A DNA stretch of 64,000 nucleotides from Terriglobia bacterium. Its GTDB lineage: Bacteria > Acidobacteriota > Terriglobia > UBA7540. The translations under genes were made by a program, and so were the position numbers. The notes beneath the pieces were generated by a model, which was not told where the DNA came from, did not search any database, and saw only the letters and a list, made by a program, of their open reading frames with translations. The stretch is from contig DASTAW010000029.1 in assembly GCA_035712365.1 (NCBI GenBank), forward strand, positions 62,001-126,000. Reading direction: 5' to 3'. This document shows positions 16,260-24,434 of the stretch, piece by piece; positions within the stretch are counted from its first letter, which is position 1; each line of letters opens with the position of its first letter.

Positions 16260-17540
16260 TCAGGCCGCGCTGGCCTTGGAAAGGACCTCGTGGAGACGCC
16301 TGGCAACAATCGCATCTTCTCCCGGCTGCATCATCCAAACGCCCACCACGATTATGTTCGGTCCGGCCGGAAGGCCATTCATCAGGCTGCCGGCATTGCC
16401 ACCCGTGGCTGGGTTCAGCGCAATGCTCGGCGTTCCCTGCAAGAGCTGGGTCTTCACGTCCTTGCCGGAGATCTTCACCCGTTTCATGTCATAGGTAATC
16501 AACAGGTGCGGGACGTTATTGGCTACCGGCGGCACAAAAATCCGGGTTTCGACCGATGGAATTTTCTGAACGGCGGCGGCAATCGTCTCAGCGCGCTTCT
16601 GGAAATCGGCGCGCATCGCCGCCTCATCCTGGTCAACGAACCAATCAACAGCCGCCACAAGTCCCACGATCTGTTCCTTGGAGACTTTCATGCCGCGCCC
16701 AACCGTGTCGCTGTAAGGGCAATTGTTCATCGCGGCCGCGTCAATCAGCTCTTTGCGGCCCAACAGCAATCCGCTGTTCTGGGGTCCACGCAAGCCTTTG
16801 CCGCCCGAAAACTGCACCAGGTCAAACCCCATCTGGGTGTACTCCCACAGCCGCGATATGGGCGGGACGTCAGCAGCCGCGTCGTTCGAGGCCGGCACGC
16901 CGTGCTTGTGCGCGATGCGGATCCAGTCTTCGCGGCTGATCTGCCCGCCCTGTGCAGCGTTAAAAAAATGCGCCATGGCCGTACGCGGCGTGAAAGCACG
17001 ATCGTAATCCTCCAGCGTTTCCACCTCCACCATCTTGACCCCGCAGCAACGGATGGCATGATCGTATTCGTACCGGTGCGCCCTTTGAATCAGCACTTCA
17101 TTGGGCAGATCGGAAACATCGTTCGGCACATTGAGGATGGCGCGCTCTCTCCCGCGAGTCATGGAGGCAGCCGTTGCCAGCGTCACTGCGGACGCCGCCC
17201 CGTCGCTTACCATCGCTGCTTCGCAACGCAATCTTTTGGCCAGATATTCTCCGGCGGCCTTTTGCAGCTCAATCAGTCCTACCGGATTCAAGGCCGCGCG
17301 TTCGACGGCTGCACGCACCTGCGGAGGCATGATGGACGCCGTCAGGATCGTATACGTGCCTGCCGCGTTGATAAAAGGAGTCACTCCCAGCTTGGCGTAG
17401 TAATCTTCTCCGGCTGGCGCTTCGTGACCCTGTGGCGCCGCAGCAAGGTCGGGGACCTGGCGCCCCGCTATTGCCGAAGCGGCGAGGACACCGCTTCCCC
17501 ACTTAAAAAATTTTCGTCGCGAAAGAAAGCTGGTTGCCAT
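16260..17540 (-). CDS. SelA-like PLP enzyme, TAT-exported (paralogue 1)
   Basis: The 426-residue protein has a textbook TAT signal (SRRKFFKWGSGVLAASAIAG). The body is a fold-type I PLP enzyme of the SelA / D-glucosaminate-6-phosphate ammonia-lyase group: TPFINAAGTYTILTAS at the front, DAAADVPP for the PLP-ring Asp, and QFSGGKGLRGPQNSG with the Schiff-base Lys. Characterised relatives eliminate ammonia from amino-sugar acids or make selenocysteyl-tRNA; SelA function is unlikely for an exported protein. A paralogue of the same length is at 33321-34601. It heads a minus-strand pair with the PIG-L gene. Confidence 0.82.
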   Translation of the reverse strand: MATSFLSRRKFFKWGSGVLAASAIAGRQVPDLAAAPQGHEAPAGEDYYAKLGVTPFINAAGTYTILTASIMPPQVRAAVERAALNPVGLIELQKAAGEYLAKRLRCEAAMVSDGAASAVTLATAASMTRGRERAILNVPNDVSDLPNEVLIQRAHRYEYDHAIRCCGVKMVEVETLEDYDRAFTPRTAMAHFFNAAQGGQISREDWIRIAHKHGVPASNDAAADVPPISRLWEYTQMGFDLVQFSGGKGLRGPQNSGLLLGRKELIDAAAMNNCPYSDTVGRGMKVSKEQIVGLVAAVDWFVDQDEAAMRADFQKRAETIAAAVQKIPSVETRIFVPPVANNVPHLLITYDMKRVKISGKDVKTQLLQGTPSIALNPATGGNAGSLMNGLPAGPNIIVVGVWMMQPGEDAIVARRLHEVLSKASAA

Positions 17541-18125
17541 AAGTTTGCCTCTTCTATCTGATTCAAACGGTCAGGACCGGCCGCTCGACCAATGACCGGT
17601 TGACTCGACGGATGTCTTGAAAAGAGCCTGCAAGCATCCTTCTGCCTGTTCCTGAGCTACGCCTAAATTACCTTGCCGGGACGGGTGGGTCAAGCAATTA
17701 TCCTGCACGGCTTGCCCCGTTTTGCTGCCAGGCATCGCCGCAAAGCCGCGCAGGTGCGCCTTCCTGGAAGTCAGAGCGGGACCAGAATTACCTGTTCGCG
17801 GATCAGCGCCGTGCGCCAGCGCCAGGGGGTCGGACATTCAGGTCCGACAGAAAACGTGTGATTACACTGCCGGTCGAGCAAATTGACAGCGCCCATGGGT
17901 TGCCGTAGACTGCCCGGAGTCGCGGGCAGCAGGAAATGAACGGAAACGCTTACAGAAAAGGGAGACACTAACCCGGTCGAAATTGCTTATGGACTGGGAC
18001 GATTTGTCTTGTCCATGCGGGGCGGCCAAAGGGCGCTTGATATGAATAGACCGAAGGGCGATGCCGGCTTGATAGGAACCGTGCAGCGGCGCCGGCAGCA
18101 GTGCGGAAGAGCAGCGCATCGACAT
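17541..18125. other. Divergent intergenic region
   Basis: This separates the minus-strand SelA-like/PIG-L pair from the plus-strand cytochrome c gene and should hold both promoters. Several short open frames cross it but none has family features. No consensus hexamer pair, riboswitch or operator palindrome is obvious. Confidence 0.4.
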
Positions 18126-18968
18126 GTGGATGGCAACTCCACGCCGACCACCACACGGCGCACGATCTTCCTCTGCGCCTGTCTTTTCGCCATCGCAACG
18201 GTTTGCCCTGCTCAACAGACCAACTCAAACATGGGACAGCAGCAACGCGATCACGCAAGGCGGTCGTTTGCGAACCGCTGCGCCCCCTGCCACGGTCTGG
18301 ATGGGCGTGGCGGCGAACACGCCCCTGCCATTGTTAACACTTCGGGCGCATCGGCCAGATCGGACCAGGAAGTGGCGCGGATAATCCGCAGCGGCATTCC
18401 CGACAAAGGGATGCCGTCGTTCCACTTCCTGACGAACCCGCAGATCGATGAGATTATCAGCTACATCCGGTATTTGCGGGGCGGCGGAAACACCGCGAAT
18501 CTGAAGGGCGAGCCGGCAGCGGGATCAAAACTCTTTTTCGGCACCGCCCGATGCTCTGACTGCCACATGATGAACGGCAAAGGGGGCTTTATCGCGTCTG
18601 ACCTGTCTGAGTTCGGGCGCACTCACTCAGAAGAGGAAATCCGAGAAATGATCGTGCAGCCCAATAAGGTCCCTAGTCCCGAGGGGCAACGGGTCACGAT
18701 CGTCACGAAGTCTGGCCAGACTCTGTCCGGCCTGGCGCGAAACGAGGACAATTTCTCAATCGCATTGCTTAGCGAAGACGGCGTCTTTCATCTTCTGATG
18801 AAGTCCGAAATCTCGAAGATGACCCGCGAACCGCAGTCGATCATGCCGGACGACTACGGAAAAAAGCTGAGCTCGGCGCAACTGGATGACCTTGCCAGCT
18901 TTTTGATTCTTAGCTCAGCCCATAAAAGCCCGCCGACCGGGAGCGAGAGTTCGGAAGGCTCCGAATGA
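18126..18968 (+). CDS. Dihaem cytochrome c, exported
   Basis: Starting at the GTG at 18126 gives 280 residues with a signal peptide (RRTIFLCACLFAIATVCPAQ). Two haem motifs follow: CAPCH at about 52-56 and CSDCH at about 143-147. GMPSFHFL may supply the distal Met of the first haem. The C-terminal third (VTIVTKSGQTLSGLARNED) resembles the tail of Acidobacteriota/Verrucomicrobia haem-binding proteins. The frame opens further upstream at 18009, but that leaves the signal peptide buried. It is a candidate electron acceptor for the PQQ dehydrogenase at 13672. The exact start is uncertain. Confidence 0.85.
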   Translation: MDGNSTPTTTRRTIFLCACLFAIATVCPAQQTNSNMGQQQRDHARRSFANRCAPCHGLDGRGGEHAPAIVNTSGASARSDQEVARIIRSGIPDKGMPSFHFLTNPQIDEIISYIRYLRGGGNTANLKGEPAAGSKLFFGTARCSDCHMMNGKGGFIASDLSEFGRTHSEEEIREMIVQPNKVPSPEGQRVTIVTKSGQTLSGLARNEDNFSIALLSEDGVFHLLMKSEISKMTREPQSIMPDDYGKKLSSAQLDDLASFLILSSAHKSPPTGSESSEGSE

Positions 18969-19034
18969 TGGTCCCGAGAGGTCCACTCGGCGTTGGCTGC
19001 GGCAAATAACATATGGAAAGGTGTGGCGTCCTCA

Positions 19035-20009
19035 ATGAAATCAATAATCGTCGGATTGGCCCTGTTACTTTCGCTGCCGGTCGCGCTGAAGGCGCAGGCG
19101 CAGCATGCTCCACGCAAATTCGAGCTCCGCGCAAATTCGCCAAAGTTCTGGAAGCTGATTGGGCGGCATGCGCAAATGAAGCGCGTGGCGACCGGGTTCG
19201 GTTTTACGGAGGGGCCTGTGTGGGACCCGCACGGGTTTCTCTACGTGAGCGACGAAATCCAAAACAAGATTTTTAGGGTTTATCCCGATGGGCACAAGGA
19301 AACTTTGATTTCTCTGGGCAATCCCGACGGAAACACGTTCGACCGCGAATTTCATCTTCTCGATTGCGCGAGTGTGCTGAGGGCGGTTATTCAGGTCGAT
19401 CCCGACGGCCATTACAAGGTGCTGGCGGACCAGGTTGAAGGAAAGAAGTTCAATACCCCGAACGATATTGTGATTGGCCCTGACGGCGCCATCTACTTTA
19501 CCAACCCTACCCTTGATCTTACCAAAGACCAGAAACAGGAGATTCCTTACCAGGGCATTTACCGGCTCGATGCGCAAGGCGACGTTCAGCTCCTTGCCAA
19601 AGATATGGCCCAGCCGAACGGGCTGGCGTTTTCACCGGACGGCAAGAAACTTTACGTGGACGACAGCGAGCGGAAGGACATCCGCGTGTATGATTTTCTG
19701 CCGGGCGGCAAATTGGCAAACGGCCGTCAGTTCGGAACCGAAGAGGGCGGCCCGCATGAAGGCGTTCCTGACGGCATGCGGGTGGACCGCAAGGGCAACC
19801 TGTTCGTCACCGGGCCTCTCGGCGTCTGGGTCTGGGACCCCGAAGGAAACCATCTGGGCACGATTGTGGTCCCCGAACAGCCGGCCAATCTGGCCTGGGG
19901 CGATCGGGGTTACGGCACGCTCTACCTGACGGCGACGACATCGGTCTACAAGATCCGTACGCGGGACCGCGGGTTCATTCCTTACCTGTCGAAGCCGAAA
20001 CGTCACTGA
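19035..20009 (+). CDS. SMP-30/gluconolactonase/LRE family protein, exported
   Basis: The 324-residue protein has a signal peptide (MKSIIVGLALLLSLPVALKA) and a six-bladed propeller with FTEGPVWDP (metal-binding Glu), NTPNDIVIGPDGAIYFTNP and LAFSPDGKKLYVDDS. These are the calcium-site Glu, Asn and Asp stretches of sugar-lactonases. The enzyme would open an aldonolactone to the acid in the periplasm. It follows the cytochrome c gene by 66 bp on the same strand. Lactonase activity is inferred from the family; some members have other esterase roles. Confidence 0.85.
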   Translation: MKSIIVGLALLLSLPVALKAQAQHAPRKFELRANSPKFWKLIGRHAQMKRVATGFGFTEGPVWDPHGFLYVSDEIQNKIFRVYPDGHKETLISLGNPDGNTFDREFHLLDCASVLRAVIQVDPDGHYKVLADQVEGKKFNTPNDIVIGPDGAIYFTNPTLDLTKDQKQEIPYQGIYRLDAQGDVQLLAKDMAQPNGLAFSPDGKKLYVDDSERKDIRVYDFLPGGKLANGRQFGTEEGGPHEGVPDGMRVDRKGNLFVTGPLGVWVWDPEGNHLGTIVVPEQPANLAWGDRGYGTLYLTATTSVYKIRTRDRGFIPYLSKPKRH

Positions 20010-20295
20010 CCGTTTGGCGCCAGGACTTCCGGGATGGCGTTGCCTTGCGATCTCCTTTTTCCTTCGACGCATCTGACTCGAACTGCATCAACTCCGCGGG
20101 TACTCGGGTGGACCATGCCACATCGACCTTTGTAGCTACACAAAACAATTGCAACAAGCCCGGTTCTCGCGTATAAGTGGGGGTCGAATAAATCCAAACT
20201 TCCGGTGTGATTCACCAGTCGAGATTGAGACGCGGGAACACCCCTCGCGTGCCGACCGCGGGTGGATCTTTCATGGCGCCGGCCAAGGAGAGGAA

Positions 20296-20784
20296 ATGAA
20301 GAAAGCGACGATTGTCCTGGCGATTGCTTCGGTGGCAGCGATAACGTTTGGCTGTGCGGGGCCAAGTAACCAACAGCCTGCGGAGGCGGCTGCCCAGATG
20401 CCCGCCGAACATGTGCAGGCCATCAACCCGCCGGGAACTCCGGCAGGGTTGCCGTTCAGCAATGGAATTCTTGTGGGTAATACCCTTTACGTGGCGGGTA
20501 CGCAGGGAACCGACGCCAACGGAAAGCTTCCGCCGGATATTGAGAGCCAGACCCGGGCCGCCCTGCAGTTGATCCAGAAAATCGTCGAGGGCGGAGGGAT
20601 GACCATGGGCAACGTGGTGGCCGTGAACGTCTATCTGTCGGACGTTAATGAGTTCGGGAAGATGAACAACGCCTACAAGACGTTTTTCCCCGATCCCAAA
20701 CCCACGCGTACAACCGTGCAGGTGGCCAAGCTGGTGAATGGCGCAAAAATTGAAATCTCCGCTATCGCCGTAAAGCCGCGCTAG
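20296..20784 (+). CDS. RidA family lipoprotein
   Basis: The 162-residue protein begins with a lipoprotein-type signal (MKKATIVLAIASVAAITFGC) and AAGGAGAGG before the ATG at 20296. The mature part is a RidA (YjgF/UK114) domain: GILVGNTLYVAGTQGTD, VYLSDVNEFGKMN, and the active-site region PTRTTVQVAKLVNGAKIEI with the catalytic Arg and Glu kept. RidA hydrolyses reactive enamines/imines released by PLP enzymes. RidA is normally cytoplasmic, so membrane anchoring outside is unusual and pairs naturally with the exported SelA-like enzyme nearby. Confidence 0.85.
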   Translation: MKKATIVLAIASVAAITFGCAGPSNQQPAEAAAQMPAEHVQAINPPGTPAGLPFSNGILVGNTLYVAGTQGTDANGKLPPDIESQTRAALQLIQKIVEGGGMTMGNVVAVNVYLSDVNEFGKMNNAYKTFFPDPKPTRTTVQVAKLVNGAKIEISAIAVKPR

Positions 20785-20827
20785 TGTAGTAATTCCCATT
20801 ACGCAAGGCCAGGCCGTTGTGAGAGGC

Positions 20828-20888
20828 CGAAAATTGGGGCGCCAGCGAATGGCCCGAACGCAAAGCGGCGGCAAGCCGCCGCACTCCA
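20828..20888. repeat. Dispersed hairpin repeat, copy 1 of 2
   Basis: The stretch CGAAAATTGGGGCGCCAGCG through GCGGCGGCAAGCCGCCGC and CACTCCA matches 59843-59905 at most positions in the same orientation. It ends in a GC hairpin (GCGGCGGC-AA-GCCGCCGC). Confidence 0.7.
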
Positions 20889-20972
20889 TAACCCGCAAGT
20901 CTGGTGAAGCTTTTGCTGTTCGACTCCGGCAGGCTTGATCGAATGACCAAAGCGAAGGGAGAACAGAGAACC

Positions 20973-21899
20973 ATGATTCAACGCAGGGGCGCTAGGATTT
21001 TCTTCGGCATCGTGCTCGTCCTGAGTTCTTCCTTTTTTGCGATTCCCGCTTATGGCCAGCTTGGAATGTTTTCTCATCAGCAACTCATCGAGTTTACGCC
21101 GGATTGGCACGGGGCGCGGTTTGCCGACGGACGTCCGGACGTGCCCGATTCCATGCTGCAGCGCTTGCAGGACGTGACGGCGGAACAAGCCTGGGAAGTG
21201 CTGCAGCGCGCGGGATATCACAACCAGTTTGAGTCTGGGTGGACGGTAGTCAACCCGCAGAAGCAGAGGCTGGTGGGACGCGTGGTGACGGCGGTGTTCA
21301 TGCCGTTTCGGCCCGACTTGGATTCGGTAATCCGTGCCAATGGCAAGAAGGAAGGGGAATCAGTTCAGGGCGAGAATTCCTGGATCATCAACCGGCTGCA
21401 GCCGGGGGACGTAATGGTGGTGGACCTGTTTGGGAAAATCAAGGACGGGACGATCATCGGGGGGAACCTGGCCACCTCGGTGTACACAAAGACCCATAAC
21501 GGAATCATCGTGAATGGGTCGATCCGCGATACGGCCGAGATCGAGGAGATGAAAGGGTTCGAGGTTTTTTGCCGCGGGACGGACCCATCAGCTTTGCGGA
21601 ACGTGACGCTGATGGGAATCAACGTGCCCATCCGCATGGGGCAGGCGACCGTCATGCCGGGGGACATCGCGGTGAGCGATCCGGAAGGGATCACGTTTAT
21701 CCCGCCGCAACTGGCGGAGCAGGTGGCGGACCACGCGGAAATGGACCACCTGGTCGATGATTGGGGATTTATGATGCTGCGGGAGAAGAAGTACAGCCCT
21801 GGGCAAATCGACGGCCGATGGACGCCGCAGATGATTGAAGAGTTCAATGCTTACGCGGCCAAACGTGGATCGAAGCTGAGGATGCCAGTTCCAAAATAG
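20973..21899 (+). CDS. RraA-like aldolase family protein, exported
   Basis: The 308-residue protein has a Sec signal (RRGARIFFGIVLVLSSSFFA, cleavage near AYGQ) and AAGGGAGAAC before the ATG at 20973. The core holds the RraA pattern: VDLFGKIKDGTIIGGNLA and GIIVNGSIRDTAEIEEM with the Arg-Asp pair, then MPGDIAVSDPEGITFIPP. Cytoplasmic relatives cleave 2-keto-4-hydroxy acids to pyruvate. An N-terminal extension and a C-terminal WTPQMIEEFNAYAAKRG tail enlarge it relative to standard RraA. Together with the SelA-like and RidA proteins it could complete breakdown of a keto-deoxy sugar acid, but this is inference. Confidence 0.78.
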   Translation: MIQRRGARIFFGIVLVLSSSFFAIPAYGQLGMFSHQQLIEFTPDWHGARFADGRPDVPDSMLQRLQDVTAEQAWEVLQRAGYHNQFESGWTVVNPQKQRLVGRVVTAVFMPFRPDLDSVIRANGKKEGESVQGENSWIINRLQPGDVMVVDLFGKIKDGTIIGGNLATSVYTKTHNGIIVNGSIRDTAEIEEMKGFEVFCRGTDPSALRNVTLMGINVPIRMGQATVMPGDIAVSDPEGITFIPPQLAEQVADHAEMDHLVDDWGFMMLREKKYSPGQIDGRWTPQMIEEFNAYAAKRGSKLRMPVPK

Positions 21900-22025
21900 A
21901 ACTTGATCGTTTGATTTAGCACGGCAGAGATATCCCACCTTTATTGAACAGGGCAGCAGTCCCAATCGCGATCATTGTCAGTTTTCATCCGGGTCTGCCG
22001 CGATTTCGAACGGAGCCATTCAGCA

Positions 22026-24308
22026 ATGAAAAACGCTGATGACAGTGTTCTCCAGCCTCGCATGTCGCGGCGCAGGTTTCTGACCGGCACGGCAGGAGCT
22101 GCCGCGCTGTCGTCGCTGTCTGGCGTGGCTTCCGCCGAACCGGCGATCGGCCAAAGCAGCGGAGGTGAAGCGATCTCTAACACAACGCTGCTCCGCGTTG
22201 ACGTAAATCCAGGCCATGTGGTGAACTCTTTTGACCCTGATGAAAGCCTGGGAAGTTCGATGGACGAATTGTCCCCATCGATCATCGAAAAGATCTACAC
22301 TCCTGAAATTATTCGTGAGTGCCTTTCCGCGGGCTGGGGACCCATTACCTACCGCCTCCACACCGAACTGGCGATTGAAGCCTGGCATTGGAATTCGGAC
22401 GGCGAGTGGAGTGACCCTGGCAAGCGGCAAGGGTACTTTACCGGCAATGCAACGCCCAAAGAGTCTTTGCGCAATTCGTTTGGCTATCCGCTTCCGCGCC
22501 GCGGCACCACCAGCAACGGAGGGGCCGCCCGAGGCTACTCGCGGCTGACGGACGGCGATTCCGATACCTTCTGGAAGAGCAATCCCTACCTGACGCGGAC
22601 CTATACCGGAGAGGATGACGCGCTGCATCCCCAGTGGATCATCCTGGACCTTGCTGCGATGCACAAAGTGAATGCCATTCGCATCGACTGGGGCAACCCG
22701 TATGCGAGTGCTTACGACGTGCAATACTGGACCGGCAACGACCCCATGAGCTGGGAGGGCCAGTATACTGCGGGCGGCGGAGGGGTTGCGCAGCAAGCCT
22801 CGGGGCGCTGGAACCTTTTCACCTATGGCAAAGTGCGTGACGGAAGCGGTGGGCGAGTGACGCTGAAGCTTTCCCGGTCGCCAGTGGCAACACGTTGGAT
22901 TCGGGTCGTGATGACGAAGTCCGCTAATGGCCCGGGACCGTCTGCCACCGGCGATCCGCGCGACCGGCTTGGCTATGCGATCCATCAGGTATATGCAGGC
23001 ACACTACAGGATGATAGAACCTTTGTCGACCTGGTGAAACACGCCCCTGACGCCAGCCAGACGGCAACCTACTGTTCCTCGACGGACCCCTGGCATTCCG
23101 CTTCTGACCTGAATCCTCACGGCTCGCAGACCGGGTTTGATTTGTTTTTCACCAGCGGGATCACGAACAAGCTGCCGGCCATCATCCCCGTGGCTATTCT
23201 CTACAGCATTCCGGAAGACGCCGCAGCCCAGATCGCATATCTCAAGAAACGAGGTTATCCTGTCGGGCGGGTTGAGATGGGCGAAGAATGCGACGGGCAA
23301 TATTACATGCCCGAAGATTACGCTGCTCTCTATCTGCAATTCGCTGATGCCATCCACAAGGTTGATCCTGACATCAAGCTTGGCGGGCCGGTGTTTCAGG
23401 GCATCAACCAGGACATTTCCGTCTGGCCGGACGTGCAGGGACGGACTTCCTGGTTCGGGCGCTTTTTGGATTACCTCAAGGCGCGCGGGCGAATTCAGGA
23501 CCTCACCTTCGTCTCCTTTGAACACTATCCCTTTGATCCATGTTCGGTGAACTGGGCGGATCTCTATCGCGAGCCGGAACTGACGCGAAGCTGCCTCCAG
23601 GCGCTGCGCGATGACGGTCTGCCGGATGGCGTACCGCTGATGAATACGGAGAGCAATGTTTCCTGGGAGATGACGCCGTATATGTCGGACATCTTCTCTG
23701 GTCTTTGGCTGGCCGACAGCGTCGGCAGCTTCTTTCTCGAGGGCGGCGGCGCCTATTTCCATTCGCCCATCCAGCCTCAGGCGCCCAACCATGGGTGCCG
23801 CGGATGGGGCACCTGGAGCAACTTCGTTTGCGACTCCAATTTTAAGATCAAAGGATATACGGCGGAGTACTACGCCAGCCATCTGATCAACCTGGAATGG
23901 GCGTCCCATCACTCGGGCGTTCACCACATGTTTCGAGTTGTGGGGACCGTGCCGGATGCCGCGGGAAACGCGCTGATTACGAGCTATGCGCTGCAGCGGC
24001 CGGACAGCGATTGGGCAATCTTGCTGATTAACAAAGACCAGAATAATGCCCGGACGATTCAGGTGGCGTTTGAGGATTCAGAAAGCGGGCGGGTGAGCCA
24101 TTTTGCGGGTCAGGTCCAGGTGGTGACGTACGGCAGCGAACAATACGTCTGGCATTCAACGGGACCGGACTCCCACGCCGACCCGGACGATCCGCCCCGA
24201 CGCGCGACTGTTCCTGGCGGCCCGGACGCGCGTTTCACATTGCCGAAAGCTTCCATCACCGTGCTGCGGGGCAGGCTTGAAGCTGGAGAGCGGCAACAGT
24301 CCTACTGA
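22026..24308 (+). CDS. Glycosidase-like protein with discoidin domain, TAT-exported
   Basis: The 760-residue protein starts with a TAT signal (MSRRRFLTGTAGAAALSS). A discoidin (F5/8 type C)-like segment near residues 180-320 (SRLTDGDSDTFWKSNPY, HPQWIILDLAAMHKVNAIRI) binds carbohydrate. A TIM-barrel-like part follows: RVEMGEECDGQYYMPEDYAA has a Glu suited as acid/base and PLMNTESNVSWEM a Glu suited as nucleophile, the spacing of clan A retaining glycosidases. The glycoside hydrolase family cannot be named. The stop codon TGA at 24306 is the first three bases of a MITE-like element, so the original C-terminus may have been cut. Confidence 0.65.
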   Translation: MKNADDSVLQPRMSRRRFLTGTAGAAALSSLSGVASAEPAIGQSSGGEAISNTTLLRVDVNPGHVVNSFDPDESLGSSMDELSPSIIEKIYTPEIIRECLSAGWGPITYRLHTELAIEAWHWNSDGEWSDPGKRQGYFTGNATPKESLRNSFGYPLPRRGTTSNGGAARGYSRLTDGDSDTFWKSNPYLTRTYTGEDDALHPQWIILDLAAMHKVNAIRIDWGNPYASAYDVQYWTGNDPMSWEGQYTAGGGGVAQQASGRWNLFTYGKVRDGSGGRVTLKLSRSPVATRWIRVVMTKSANGPGPSATGDPRDRLGYAIHQVYAGTLQDDRTFVDLVKHAPDASQTATYCSSTDPWHSASDLNPHGSQTGFDLFFTSGITNKLPAIIPVAILYSIPEDAAAQIAYLKKRGYPVGRVEMGEECDGQYYMPEDYAALYLQFADAIHKVDPDIKLGGPVFQGINQDISVWPDVQGRTSWFGRFLDYLKARGRIQDLTFVSFEHYPFDPCSVNWADLYREPELTRSCLQALRDDGLPDGVPLMNTESNVSWEMTPYMSDIFSGLWLADSVGSFFLEGGGAYFHSPIQPQAPNHGCRGWGTWSNFVCDSNFKIKGYTAEYYASHLINLEWASHHSGVHHMFRVVGTVPDAAGNALITSYALQRPDSDWAILLINKDQNNARTIQVAFEDSESGRVSHFAGQVQVVTYGSEQYVWHSTGPDSHADPDDPPRRATVPGGPDARFTLPKASITVLRGRLEAGERQQSY

Positions 24309-24393
24309 GAATTGCAAAATATGGTGACAAGTTCGTTTGTAGCGCCGCCGTCCCGGCGGCACTGAAGTTCCTCGCTCTATTATGCAATCCTCA
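24306..24393. mobile_element. MITE-like inverted-repeat element, copy 2
   Basis: The 88-bp copy is inverted relative to 1113-1230. Its ends are TGAGAATTGCAAAATA and, as reverse complement of the right end, TGAGGATTGCATAATA. It retains TATGGTGACAAG, CGTTTGTAGCGCCGCC and CTCTATTATGCAATCC from copy 1 but only one internal hairpin. Its first bases supply the stop codon of the upstream gene. TTAAG follows the right end as in copy 1. Confidence 0.8.
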
Positions 24394-24434
24394 TTAAGCG
24401 CCTGTGCAAGCAGGCGCAAGGCAACTGATACAAC

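Noticed and set aside
16290-17561. 423-residue + strand open frame opposite the SelA-like gene
   Set aside because: The minus strand encodes a full PLP enzyme with TAT signal; the long + frame is a GC-rich shadow.
17541-18125. Riboswitch or operator in the divergent gap
   Set aside because: I looked for conserved riboswitch cores and long palindromes and saw none.
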